A stretch of DNA of 64,000 nucleotides from Pseudomonas putida. Lineage in GTDB: Bacteria > Pseudomonadota > Gammaproteobacteria > Pseudomonadales > Pseudomonadaceae. Both the position numbers and the translations under genes were made by a program. The stretch lies in the NCBI RefSeq assembly GCF_028682455.1, contig NZ_JANHLD010000002.1, positions 1,054,001-1,118,000 of the forward strand, in the 5' to 3' direction. Below are positions 9,634-21,772 of this stretch, one piece after another (position 1 is the stretch's first letter; each line of letters opens with the position of its first letter). The notes beneath the pieces were generated by a model. The model was not told where the DNA came from and did no database searches. It was given only the letters and a program-made list of their open reading frames with translations.

Positions 9634-10458
9634 TCAGTGGCGACTGTCGCCCTGGATGCGACGGCGCAAGCGGCTGGAAACCAGGTCGGCGGCCACCACC
9701 ATCAGGGTGATGACGATGATGCAGGTAGCGGTTTCCTGGTACTTGAACAGCTTCAGGCTGCTGACCAGTTCAAACCCCAGCCCCCCTGCCCCGACCATGC
9801 CCAGCACCGTCGCCGATCGCAGGTTGACCTCGAAGCGGTACAGCACCACGGCGATCCAGGCGGTAATCACCTGGGGGATCACGCCAAACACGATCACCTG
9901 CAATGGCCGGGCGCCGGTCGCTTGCAAGGCCTCGATCGGCCCCTGGTCGATCTCTTCGATGCTGTCGGCAAAGAACTTGCCGAGCATGCCCACCCCATGC
10001 AGCGCAAGGGCCAGCACGCCCGGGAATGGCCCAAGGCCCACCGCCGAGACGAACACCAAGGCCAGGATCAGCTCGTTGATGCTGCGGATCACGTTCAGGG
10101 TTTGCCGGGTGCCGGCATACAGCCAGCGATTGCCCTGCAGGTTGCGCGCCGCGAGGAACGCCAGCGGAACGGCAAAGACGATACCGAGCAAGGTGCCCCA
10201 CAGGGCGATCTGCAAGGTCTCGACGGCCGGCAGCCACAACCGCGGCAGAATGCTCAGGTCAGGCGGCATCGAGCGGGCCAGAAAGTCGCCGATCTGCGGC
10301 AGGCCATTGCTCAATTCGCTCCAGCTCAACTGGGTGCCCTGGGCGCTCCAGTGCAGCAATGTCACCGCCAGCAGCACCCAGGCGCCGGTGACGATCCAGC
10401 CACGCGGGGTGTCGGGGGTGTTGACCAGCCACTGGTACTGCGTAGGTTGCTGGTTCAT
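9634..10458 (-). CDS. phnE: phosphonate ABC transporter permease PhnE
   Basis: This is the inner-membrane permease of a PhnCDE-type phosphonate importer, 274 residues with five to six predicted membrane spans. It has a periplasmic segment rich in Trp and Leu near residues 30-75. The permease EAA-type loop reads EALQATGARPLQVIVFGVIP, ending in the conserved G before the last spans. ETLQIALWGTLLGIVFAVPL and RSINELILALVFVSAVGLGP match PhnE proteins. Its start overlaps the phnC stop by one base. There is a single permease gene, which presumably forms a homodimer. Confidence 0.95.
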   Translation of the reverse strand: MNQQPTQYQWLVNTPDTPRGWIVTGAWVLLAVTLLHWSAQGTQLSWSELSNGLPQIGDFLARSMPPDLSILPRLWLPAVETLQIALWGTLLGIVFAVPLAFLAARNLQGNRWLYAGTRQTLNVIRSINELILALVFVSAVGLGPFPGVLALALHGVGMLGKFFADSIEEIDQGPIEALQATGARPLQVIVFGVIPQVITAWIAVVLYRFEVNLRSATVLGMVGAGGLGFELVSSLKLFKYQETATCIIVITLMVVAADLVSSRLRRRIQGDSRH

Positions 10459-11255
10459 CAGGCGATCCCTCCACCGATCTGCATGCAGGGCACCGCCAGC
10501 AGGGCCTGGCTGGCATCGGACTGGCGCTCGGCCTGCGGGTAGATACGTTGCAGGCAGGCTTCGTCGAGCGCCTCGCGCTGGCTGTCGAACACCAGCCGGC
10601 CATGGGCCAGGCCGACGATGCGGTCGCCGAACTCACGGGCCAGGTCCACCTGGTGCAGGTTGCACACCACGGTGATACCCAGCTCGCGGGTGGCATCGCG
10701 CAGGTACTGCATCACCCGTCGGGCGGTCTTGGGGTCAAGGCTGGCGACCGGTTCGTCGGCCAGGATTACCTTGGGCCTCTGGGCCAGGGCGCGGGCAATG
10801 CCGACCCGTTGCATCTGCCCACCCGAGAGCGAGTCGGTGCGAGCGCTGGCCTTGTGCTGCAGATCGACCTGTTCCAGGCAATTGAGCGCCAGTGCCACAT
10901 CGCTGCGGCTGAACAGCTGTAACAGCGAAGCCAGGGTCGACACCGAACCCAGGCGCCCGGTCAGCACGTTCTTGAGCACCGACAAGCGCGGCACCACGTT
11001 GTGGTGCTGAAAGATCATCGCCACCTGCCGGCGCAACTCGCGTTGCTGACCTGCGCGCATGGCGTCGATACCGGCAATCTGCAACTCGCCGCTGTCGGCC
11101 TGGGCCAAGCGATTCATGCAGCGCAGCAGGGTCGACTTGCCGGCACCGGACTGGCCCAGCACCACCACGAATTCGCCGGCGCCGATATCCAGGTCGATGC
11201 CCTTGAGCACCGCGTTGTCGGCGTAGTCCTTGGCCAGGCTGCGCACGCGGATCAT
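10458..11255 (-). CDS. phnC: phosphonate ABC transporter ATP-binding protein PhnC
   Basis: This is the 265-residue ATPase of the phosphonate importer. It has Walker A GQSGAGKST (34-42), the Q-loop FQHHNVVPRLSVLKNVLTGR typical of PhnC, signature LSGGQMQRVGIARAL, Walker B VILADEPVASLDP and the H-loop residue in VVCNLHQVDLA. It energises uptake through PhnE of the ligand delivered by PhnD. The ATG overlaps the phnD stop by four bases and its TGA overlaps the phnE start, so phnDCE is one translationally coupled unit. All nucleotide-binding motifs are intact. Confidence 0.96.
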   Translation of the reverse strand: MIRVRSLAKDYADNAVLKGIDLDIGAGEFVVVLGQSGAGKSTLLRCMNRLAQADSGELQIAGIDAMRAGQQRELRRQVAMIFQHHNVVPRLSVLKNVLTGRLGSVSTLASLLQLFSRSDVALALNCLEQVDLQHKASARTDSLSGGQMQRVGIARALAQRPKVILADEPVASLDPKTARRVMQYLRDATRELGITVVCNLHQVDLAREFGDRIVGLAHGRLVFDSQREALDEACLQRIYPQAERQSDASQALLAVPCMQIGGGIA

Positions 11256-12121
11256 TTCATGCTCCGCAGGTCGAGATCGAGGACCTTGGCGGTTTCGCGC
11301 ACCACGTCATAGGCGGCGTCTGTGGTTGGCTGGAAGCCGTTGAGTTGGCCCTGGTCGCCCCATGGCACGTCTTTGATATTGGCCATGGCAGCGGCGATTT
11401 TCTGCTTGAGGGCCGGGTCCAGGTTCTGGCGCCAGACCATCGGCGACTCGGGAATGTCGGATGACGACCAGACAATCTGCAAGTCGTCCGGCTTGATATG
11501 CCCCTGGGCCAAGGCGGAGGCATAGATACGATCGGCCACGGCCGCCGCATCGACCTTGCGATTGGCCACGGCCAGGATGCTGGCGTCGTGGGAGCCGGAG
11601 AAAATCACCCGGGAAAACACCTGGTCAGGCACATAGCCTGCCGCTTCCAGGCCCGCCTTGGGAAACAGATGGCCAGAGGCCGAGCTTGGGTCGACAAAGG
11701 CGAAGGTGTGGCCCTTCAAGTCGCTCAACTGCTTGATGCCGCTGTCCTTGCGCGCCAGGATCTGGCTGCGGTAGGCGCTCTTGCCGGTCTTCTTGGTCAC
11801 CGCCACGGCGAAGGCATCGACACCGGCCACCTGGTGCGCCAGTACGTACGAGAACGGGCCCAGGTAGGCGACGTCGAGCTTGCCCGAGCGCAGTGCTTCG
11901 ATCACGCCATTGTAGTCAGTGGCCACGAACGGCTTGACCGGCATGCCGAGCTGGCGCTCCAGGTCCGCCAGTACCTGCTTGCTGCTCTCGATCATGGCCT
12001 GGGAGTCTTCGGAGGGAATCAGGCCGATGCTCAACGACGATTGCGCCGAAGCCTGGGTACAGGCCAGCAAGGGCAACAGGGCAAAGCCGGTCAAACGCAG
12101 CAGTTTGGCGAACGGGTTCAT
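11252..12121 (-). CDS. phnD: phosphonate ABC transporter substrate-binding protein PhnD
   Basis: This is a periplasmic binding protein, 289 residues from the chosen start (MNPFAKLLRLTGFALLPLLA, a signal peptide ending near ASAQS). The mature part starts SLSIGLIPSEDSQAMIESSK and includes DYNGVIEALRSGKLDVAYLG and FAFVDPSSASGHLFPKAGLE, standard for PhnD. The ATG at 12121 is preceded by AGGA 8 bases away; an upstream in-frame start at 12172 would disrupt the signal peptide. It is the first gene of the operon and is divergent from a LysR gene, with the control region between them. The ligand is presumably an organophosphonate. Confidence 0.95.
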   Translation of the reverse strand: MNPFAKLLRLTGFALLPLLACTQASAQSSLSIGLIPSEDSQAMIESSKQVLADLERQLGMPVKPFVATDYNGVIEALRSGKLDVAYLGPFSYVLAHQVAGVDAFAVAVTKKTGKSAYRSQILARKDSGIKQLSDLKGHTFAFVDPSSASGHLFPKAGLEAAGYVPDQVFSRVIFSGSHDASILAVANRKVDAAAVADRIYASALAQGHIKPDDLQIVWSSSDIPESPMVWRQNLDPALKQKIAAAMANIKDVPWGDQGQLNGFQPTTDAAYDVVRETAKVLDLDLRSMK

Positions 12122-12234
12122 GGGGAGTGTCCTGCGGTGTTGTTTAAGGTCACTCCACACTAGGAGTGTCACGTGACAGTCACAGCTTCAATTCACTATG
12201 CGTTTTCCCGCAAAACCATTGATGGAAGCTATGG
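12122..12234. promoter_or_regulatory. divergent control region phnD / lysR with operator-like dyads
   Basis: This 113-base region separates the phnD operon from the divergent LysR gene. It contains a perfect 12-base palindrome TGTCACGTGACA (12167-12178) and an adjacent inverted repeat CACTCC...GGAGTG (12151-12156 and 12163-12168, 6-base spacer). Read on the minus strand the block also has CTGTGACTGTCACGTGACAC, which loosely resembles a Pho box half-site array but does not keep its 11-base period. I infer a LysR and/or PhoB target controlling phnDCE. Confidence 0.5.
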
Positions 12235-13107
12235 ATGTCCACCACAAAGTTGCGCACCTTCCTTGCCGTCGCCCGCCAGGGCAGCTTCAGCGCCGGCGCC
12301 CGCGCCCTGGGCTTGAGCCAGCCGACCGTGACCACCCAGATCCAGGCCCTGGAGCGTGACTACAACGTCGAGTTGTTCCACCGCCGGGGGCGGCGCATCG
12401 AGCTGACCGTGGTCGGTCGCCAGTTGCTGCCCATCGCCCAGCAACTGGGCATGCTGGAGCTCGAGGCGTTCAACCTGCTGCGCGACTCCGGCAAGCTCAA
12501 CCGGGGCCAACTGAAGATCGGCGCGGTCGGGCCCTTTCATGTCATCGAGATGGTCGATGCCTACCGCCACCAGTACCCGCAGATCGACCTGTCGATCAAG
12601 GTCGGCAACTCGGCCACGGTGCTGGCAGAGCTGGAGCACTATGTGACGGACGTGGGGGTGCTGGCGGGCCTGCATGAAGACCCGGCCTTCAGCGCGCAGT
12701 TGTATGCCCGCCACCCGGTGGTGCTGTTTGCCAATGTCGACCACCCTCTGGCGCGCTTCGATGAAATCCCCTTGCAGGCTCTGCAAGGCCAACCCCTGCT
12801 GCACCGCGAAAGCGGCTCCACCACGCGCCTGGCCCTGGAAAGAGCCCTGGTAGAGCATGAGGTGACGCCGCGGGTGGTGATGGAAATCGGCAGCCGCGAA
12901 GCCCTGCGCGAGGCGGTGATCCGCGGGATCGGCGTAGGTGCGGTGTCGGAGGCGGAGTTCATCGCCGATGCCCGGATCAAGACCATCCGCTTGCAGGGCG
13001 ACCCGGTGCATACCGAAACCTACCTGTACTGCCTGGCCGAGCGGCGCAACAGCCAGGTGATCTCGTCGTTTCTCGATCTGGTGAGCCCGCGGGAAGACTG
13101 CGCATGA
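12235..13107 (+). CDS. LysR-type regulator divergent from phnD
   Basis: This 290-residue LysR regulator has HTH residues TFLAVARQGSFSAGARALGL and SQPTVTTQIQALERDYNVEL, then FHRRGRRIELTVVGRQLLPI and an effector-binding domain from about residue 90. It is clearly a paralogue of the LysR at 5992-6864 (same length, same HRRGR-IEL linker, similar end of the effector domain). Being divergent from phnD across a short palindrome-bearing gap, it is the natural candidate regulator of phnDCE. The start has GGAA about 8 bases upstream. Coding on the opposite strand over the same bases is only a frame shadow. Confidence 0.9.
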   Translation: MSTTKLRTFLAVARQGSFSAGARALGLSQPTVTTQIQALERDYNVELFHRRGRRIELTVVGRQLLPIAQQLGMLELEAFNLLRDSGKLNRGQLKIGAVGPFHVIEMVDAYRHQYPQIDLSIKVGNSATVLAELEHYVTDVGVLAGLHEDPAFSAQLYARHPVVLFANVDHPLARFDEIPLQALQGQPLLHRESGSTTRLALERALVEHEVTPRVVMEIGSREALREAVIRGIGVGAVSEAEFIADARIKTIRLQGDPVHTETYLYCLAERRNSQVISSFLDLVSPREDCA

Positions 13108-13149
13108 GATTGCTGCACCGGGATCCATTTCGTGCGTCCCGGCGCTGAT

Positions 13150-13653
13150 TCAGTCGCCCTCGTAGGCGCGCTCAAGTTCGGCGAGGTCCATCTTTTTCAT
13201 CTGCAGCATCGCCGCCATGACCCGCCCTGCCTTGCCCGGGTCTTCGTCCTCGATCATCTCGAACAAGCGCACCGGTACCACCTGCCAGCTCAGGCCATAA
13301 CGGTCCTTGAGCCAGCCACAGACCTGCGCCTGCGGGTCGCCGTCGGCGCCGAGGGTGTTCCAGTAATGGTCGATTTCTGCCTGGCTCTGGCAATTGATCT
13401 GCAGCGAGATGGCTTCGTTGAAGGTGAAGTGCGGGCCGCCGTTGAGGGCGCTGAACTGCTGGCCGTCGAGTTCGAAGGAAATGGCCATGACAGAGCCCGC
13501 CGGGCGGCCGTGGATTTCGCTGCCGACATCGCTGTAATAGCTGGTGCTGAGGATTCTGGAAGAGCCGCCGAAGGTCTGGATATAGAACCGCACGGCCTGC
13601 TCGGCCTGGTGGTCGAACCACAGGCATGGGGTGATGGTCTGGATGCGTTGCAT
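13150..13653 (-). CDS. VOC/PhnB-like (3-demethylubiquinone methyltransferase-like fold) protein
   Basis: This 167-residue cytoplasmic protein is of the glyoxalase/VOC superfamily, PhnB-like subgroup. Family blocks are TITPCLWFDHQAEQAVRFYI at the N-terminus, VMAISFELDGQQFSALNGGP, FNEAISLQINCQSQAEID, YWNTLGADGD, and GWLKDRYGLSWQVVPV. The C-terminal MAAMLQMKKMDLAELERAYE is also typical. The biochemical function of this group is unsettled. Proximity to the phosphonate locus and the PhnB name are probably coincidental: it is on the opposite strand to its LysR neighbour, convergent with it, and separated by about 40 bases. Confidence 0.8.
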   Translation of the reverse strand: MQRIQTITPCLWFDHQAEQAVRFYIQTFGGSSRILSTSYYSDVGSEIHGRPAGSVMAISFELDGQQFSALNGGPHFTFNEAISLQINCQSQAEIDHYWNTLGADGDPQAQVCGWLKDRYGLSWQVVPVRLFEMIEDEDPGKAGRVMAAMLQMKKMDLAELERAYEGD

Positions 13654-13678
13654 GCGTGGCCTCCTGATTGAACGGAAA

Positions 13679-13724
13679 CGCGGGGCAAGCCCGCTCCTAC
13701 CGGTAGGAGCGGGCTTGCCCCGCG
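13679..13724. repeat. REP palindrome, perfect 23+23
   Basis: This is a perfect 46-base palindrome of the Pseudomonas REP type: one arm reads CGCGGGGCAAGCCCGCTCC and continues TACC, followed immediately by its reverse complement. It lies between nfuA and the VOC gene. It would form a very stable hairpin in RNA and could protect or end transcripts. There is no U-tract. Confidence 0.92.
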
Positions 13725-13751
13725 AAGGGCCACCCAGGCAAAAGAAGGCCC

Positions 13752-14345
<594 letters not shown>

Positions 14346-14393
14346 TCACAGACTTGCCGGCAGTTTACGCCAACCTTGGCGCCGAACAAAGTC

Positions 14394-15428
14394 CTAGTAA
14401 TTTTGTCGGGAAAGCGTTACAGGCACCGGCGCCCCCAGAGGTGGGGCGAACCAGTCGCTCAAGCGCCGGTACAGGCGCTTTTCCAGCAGCAGGTAACTGC
14501 CCCAGGACAATCCGGCGATCAAGGGCACACACAGGGCAAACACCGTGTACGGGCTCAACCCCAGGCGCTGGCTGGCGAACCAGCCTCCGTACAGCACCAG
14601 CACATGCACCAGGTACACCGAATAGGAGCTGTCACCCAGCGCCTTGAGCAAGCGGTTGCCCTTGAAGTACGGCTCCAGCGACACACAGGCCAGCACGATC
14701 AAGGCGCTGGGCAGGCCCCAGTGCAGAAGGCGGCGCGAGGCATCGAGAAAGTGTATCGCCACCGCCGCCGTCGCCAGCATCGCCAGGGGCCGCCACAGTC
14801 CTTGAGCGATCCAGCCACGCCGGTACAGCACGCCGATGCCGATGCCCAGGAGAAACTCGTAGACGATGTTGTTGCGATAGAAATGATTGAGCAGTCCGGC
14901 CCGGGTCAACACCTCGCTGACCAGCAGCAAGGCGGCGGCCACCAACAGTACCCGGTGTTGCTGGCGCACCAGGAACACCAGCGAGAACAGCAGGTAGAAG
15001 AACATTTCGTAGTTCAGGGTCCAGCCGACGTTGAGTGTGGGGTACTGGCCATAACCGCCGGGGTTCTCTGCCGGAATGAACAGCAGCGACAACACGAAGT
15101 GCTCGAGGTCGATGGCCTGGTGCGGCATCCACTGGCGCGCGGTGAGCAATAACAGGCCCATCAGCGCGGTGTAGAACCAGTAGGCCGGTACTATGCGCAG
15201 CGCCCGGTTGAGCAGGAAGCGCTGCGGGGCGATGGCCTTGTCGCGGGTCGAGAGGTAAATCACCATGCCGCTGATGACAAAGAAGATGTCCACTCCCACG
15301 GCGCCTCGATCGGTGAGGAACTGGCCAATGGGACCACTGGCATGGAAGTCGAAGAAGATCTGCATGAAGTGGTGACACACCACCACCCAGGCGGCGAGCG
15401 CCCTCAAGGCTTGAAGCGAAAACAGCAT
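14394..15428 (-). CDS. acyltransferase 3 family membrane protein
   Basis: This 344-residue integral membrane acyltransferase (AT3 family, OafA/NodX-like) has about ten hydrophobic segments. The N-terminal signature is LQALRALAAWVVVCHHFMQI, where the His of CHHF is the conserved catalytic-site residue. GVDIFFVISGMVIYLSTRD, RALRIVPAYWFYTALMG and ALGDSSYSVYLVHVLVL are all standard AT3 blocks. Such enzymes add acetyl or other acyl groups to exported sugars or lipids. No polysaccharide genes adjoin it, so the substrate is unknown. The gene lies 111 bases downstream of cti in the same direction but beyond a hairpin. Confidence 0.88.
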   Translation of the reverse strand: MLFSLQALRALAAWVVVCHHFMQIFFDFHASGPIGQFLTDRGAVGVDIFFVISGMVIYLSTRDKAIAPQRFLLNRALRIVPAYWFYTALMGLLLLTARQWMPHQAIDLEHFVLSLLFIPAENPGGYGQYPTLNVGWTLNYEMFFYLLFSLVFLVRQQHRVLLVAAALLLVSEVLTRAGLLNHFYRNNIVYEFLLGIGIGVLYRRGWIAQGLWRPLAMLATAAVAIHFLDASRRLLHWGLPSALIVLACVSLEPYFKGNRLLKALGDSSYSVYLVHVLVLYGGWFASQRLGLSPYTVFALCVPLIAGLSWGSYLLLEKRLYRRLSDWFAPPLGAPVPVTLSRQNY

Positions 15429-15502
15429 CCGGACACCTGCTTGTGAATCCCACCCAAGCCCCGGCCGGAACCGGAGCCGCTTGCAAGGTGGGACCGCAGG
15501 AG

Positions 15503-15531
15503 GCCGGGAAAGGTCAACCGACCTTCCCGGC
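15503..15531 (-). terminator. hairpin after cti
   Basis: An inverted repeat pairs GCCGGGAA(A)GGTC with GACCTTCCCGGC around an AACC loop. It starts 9 bases downstream of the cti stop on the minus strand. The stem is strong with one bulged base, but no U-run follows, so it is only a probable transcription end or attenuation point before the acyltransferase gene. Confidence 0.45.
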
Positions 15532-15539
15532 GGTGATGC

Positions 15540-17840
15540 TCAGAGGTTCTCGTAGCGGTTCATGTCGAGCACGCCCGCTTCCACCGGATCGGTCTCCTGG
15601 ATGTAGCTGCTCAGGTCATGGAAGTACTGCCAGAACTGCGGATGGCTGCGGCGTACGCCCCAGCGCATGACAATACGCTCGAACTTCGCGGTGTCGTCGC
15701 GCGCCGCTTCCATGTCTTCGACAAACTCCGGCACATCGCTGGCCGGGATGTTGAACATGAAGTTCGGGTAGCTGCTGAGCACGCCCGGATACAGGGTCAG
15801 GGTGTCCAGGCCCGGTTGATAGCGGTAGGCCTCGCCCAGCATGAACGCCACGTTGCTGTGGGCCCGGTTGCGCATCAGGCTGTAGACCTGGCGCTGGCCG
15901 CCCTGCCCCTCGATGCGCAGCATCGTCGCCTCGGGCATCTGGCCGATCACCTTCAGGCCCGCGGCAGGGCGCGATACCAGGCGGCTCAGGGCCTGCTCGA
16001 CGCCACGAAACTCCTGGCTCATTTCCGGGCGAGAGCAATAGGCGCCCATGCAGCGGTTGATCGGGTCGGGCGCGGCATTGAGGCTGCCGGTGCGCTGGAT
16101 CAACTTCAGGCCGAAGTCGCGCTTGGGATCATTGGCAGCCAGCTGCAAGGCCGTCGGGGTGTCGGTGTCGATGTCCTCGTAGTCCAGCCACATCTTCACC
16201 TTGCCGCTGTTCTGGTACCAGTCGCTGAGAATCGCCCCACGCTGCGCGGCCGGCATCAGGCGCAGGAAGTTGACCTCGGCGCCATTGCGGATCAGGTCGA
16301 AGTACAAGCGCGTCTGCGCCTGGTGCGAGACGTTGCCGTACACGTCGAAGTTGACCGCCAGCTGGTAGTAGGTACGTTCGAACAGCGGGTAGTCGAACAA
16401 CCAGAGGGTTTTGGGCACATCGCCGATCAGGCCCTTGGTCACCGAGGCGCTGTCGAAGTGACGGAAGATGGTCAGCAGCGCATTGTCGTTGCCGGCCCAC
16501 AGGGTCGACCAGCTCGGCGGCGGCATGTCGGCATAGGTGTCGCGGCGCAGGCTTTCATACTCGTTGCGCTTGTCGCGGTAGGCATGCCAGAGGCTGATGA
16601 TGCTGCCCACATCGTCGATCTGGCCGGGCATCGCCAGCAGCGGCGTGGCCTGGCCACGGTACTCGGCATCGGTCACGTAGCGGTCGTGGGCCGGCTCCTG
16701 GAACAATGCCCAGAACTGGTCGCGGATCACATCGGTGGCGATCTGGCCGCGGCACACCGGGCCACGGATGAAGGTGCGCACGAAGTACTCGGCGTTATCG
16801 AGCATGAACTGGTAGCGGGCCACGGCCGGAATCGCTTCGAAGGTTTCGAAGGGGTTGGCGCGGTGGCGCGGGCCATAGCCCGGCAGTGCGTTGGCGTGCC
16901 AGTCGCCGCTGTAGAACAGCTGCTTGACGCGCTTGAGCTTCTGCGGGCCCATTGGGTAGGTGATGTGGGTCTTATGCACGATCACGCCCTGCACCGGCAT
17001 CAAGCGGTAATAGAAGTCGGTGCCGGGAGGATCGTTGGGCCGGCGCGTGGCGATCAGGTCGATCGGCTGGCCGCTCGGTGTGCGTGAGCGCACCCACTGG
17101 AAGAAGTGCCCGCGCTCGCCGCCCACAAAGTGGATGTGGGCCAGGAACAAATGCTCGTAGAGCCAGCGGCCGACCAAAGCCTCGGTGGACCCCGGACGGT
17201 TGAGCAGCGCTTCCCAGTCGGCGATCTGCGCGGCCTCGCTGGCGCTTGGCTGAATCGGCGCGTGTTCCACCGGGGCGCCGGCGGCAAGCCAGCGTTGCAG
17301 GGTCTGGTATTCGGCATCGGTCAGGCCGGTGACCGCCAGCGGCATGCCCTCCTTGGGGTGGGCGCCGGCGTAGGCGTCGAACTCGCCCGGCTGTGGGCAC
17401 ATGTTGTTGCGGTTCAGGCCCAGGACGATTTCTTCAGGCAGCTTGGCGTTGGGCGTCAGCGGCGTCTTGTGGCCCAGCTCGAGCATCCGCGCCATCAGCG
17501 CGGCCTGGCTGCCCTGGTTGTCGAGTACCGAATAAAAGCCCTTGCGCTGCCAGGCGTCCGTACCCTGGGCGTCGTAGAACAATCGCGTGGGGGCGACGGC
17601 CGTGCTTCGGTCGCCCTGGTACACGGGTACCTTCGAGGCCCCGCGCGAGGCGCCTTCGGCACTGCCCAGGTTGAGCTGGCAGGCTGCGTCGTTGCAGGCG
17701 TGGCAGGCTACGCATTTCTCGGTGAAGATCGGTTGGATGTCCCGGGTATATGAAATAGCCGGGCTCGATTGAGGGGCTTGCCCTAGCGCCACGCCACTGA
17801 TGAACAGGGCGAAAGCGCCGGCAAGTAAACGATGCACCAT
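15540..17840 (-). CDS. cti: periplasmic cis/trans fatty-acid isomerase, cytochrome c type
   Basis: Cti converts cis-unsaturated membrane fatty acids to trans in situ, stiffening the membrane during solvent, heat or osmotic shock. The 766-residue protein starts with a signal peptide (MVHRLLAGAFALFISGVALG, cleaved near GQA). It carries the heme c motif CVACH at residues 43-47, as known for Pseudomonas Cti, within FTEKCVACHACNDAACQLN. Downstream blocks such as WLYEHLFLAHIHFVGGERG, YYRLMPVQGVIVHKTHI and PRHRANPFETFEAIPAVARY match the family. It is divergent from metH across 156 bases. The protein is full length. Its presence is strongly typical of Pseudomonas and relatives. Confidence 0.96.
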   Translation of the reverse strand: MVHRLLAGAFALFISGVALGQAPQSSPAISYTRDIQPIFTEKCVACHACNDAACQLNLGSAEGASRGASKVPVYQGDRSTAVAPTRLFYDAQGTDAWQRKGFYSVLDNQGSQAALMARMLELGHKTPLTPNAKLPEEIVLGLNRNNMCPQPGEFDAYAGAHPKEGMPLAVTGLTDAEYQTLQRWLAAGAPVEHAPIQPSASEAAQIADWEALLNRPGSTEALVGRWLYEHLFLAHIHFVGGERGHFFQWVRSRTPSGQPIDLIATRRPNDPPGTDFYYRLMPVQGVIVHKTHITYPMGPQKLKRVKQLFYSGDWHANALPGYGPRHRANPFETFEAIPAVARYQFMLDNAEYFVRTFIRGPVCRGQIATDVIRDQFWALFQEPAHDRYVTDAEYRGQATPLLAMPGQIDDVGSIISLWHAYRDKRNEYESLRRDTYADMPPPSWSTLWAGNDNALLTIFRHFDSASVTKGLIGDVPKTLWLFDYPLFERTYYQLAVNFDVYGNVSHQAQTRLYFDLIRNGAEVNFLRLMPAAQRGAILSDWYQNSGKVKMWLDYEDIDTDTPTALQLAANDPKRDFGLKLIQRTGSLNAAPDPINRCMGAYCSRPEMSQEFRGVEQALSRLVSRPAAGLKVIGQMPEATMLRIEGQGGQRQVYSLMRNRAHSNVAFMLGEAYRYQPGLDTLTLYPGVLSSYPNFMFNIPASDVPEFVEDMEAARDDTAKFERIVMRWGVRRSHPQFWQYFHDLSSYIQETDPVEAGVLDMNRYENL

Positions 17841-17899
17841 GTGCCGAATGTCCTGGGTATTGAAAGCTTCACGATTCTACCGGTGCTGGCGGCGTGCCA

Positions 17900-17918
17900 A
17901 CATGAATGAAATTCATGT
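17900..17918 (+). promoter_or_regulatory. MetR-type operator candidate upstream of metH
   Basis: The sequence ACATGAATGAAATTCATGT has perfect 8-base arms (ACATGAAT / ATTCATGT) around GAA. It contains TGAANNNNNTTCA at 17903-17915, the MetR consensus known from enterobacterial metE and metH promoters. It lies 79 bases upstream of the metH ATG and about 60 bases upstream of cti on the other side. The regulator itself is not in the window, so assignment rests on the match and context. Confidence 0.55.
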
Positions 17919-17996
17919 AAACCTTCGACACGTCTAAAAACCGCGCAGCTTTGTTATTATTCCGCAACTTTTGTTTTCGCCCGACCAGGTAGTCCT

Positions 17997-21704
<3,708 letters not shown>

Positions 21705-21705
21705 G

Positions 21706-21761
21706 ATCGCGGGGCAAGCCCTCTCCCACCGGCCAAGGTAGGAGCGGGCTTGCCCCGCGAT
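21706..21761. repeat. REP palindrome after metH
   Basis: This imperfect 56-base palindrome has outer arms ATCGCGGGGCAAGCC and GGCTTGCCCCGCGAT, and inner sequence CTCTCCCACC against GGTAGGAGCG. It begins directly after the metH stop, between convergent metH and the amidase gene, so it may serve as the shared transcript end. Confidence 0.9.
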
Positions 21762-21772
21762 GCGGTAAGGCC

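Noticed and set aside
12122..12234. Pho box upstream of phnD
   Set aside because: Direct TGTCA-like repeats exist but do not keep the 11-base period of a real Pho box, so I list only a general operator region.
12229..13128. 299-residue minus-strand frame over the divergent LysR gene
   Set aside because: The plus-strand frame has a clear LysR HTH and effector domain; the other is low complexity.
13150..13653. VOC protein as part of the phosphonate system because of the PhnB name
   Set aside because: It is convergent with its LysR neighbour, lies outside the operon, and PhnB-like proteins have no proven phosphonate role.
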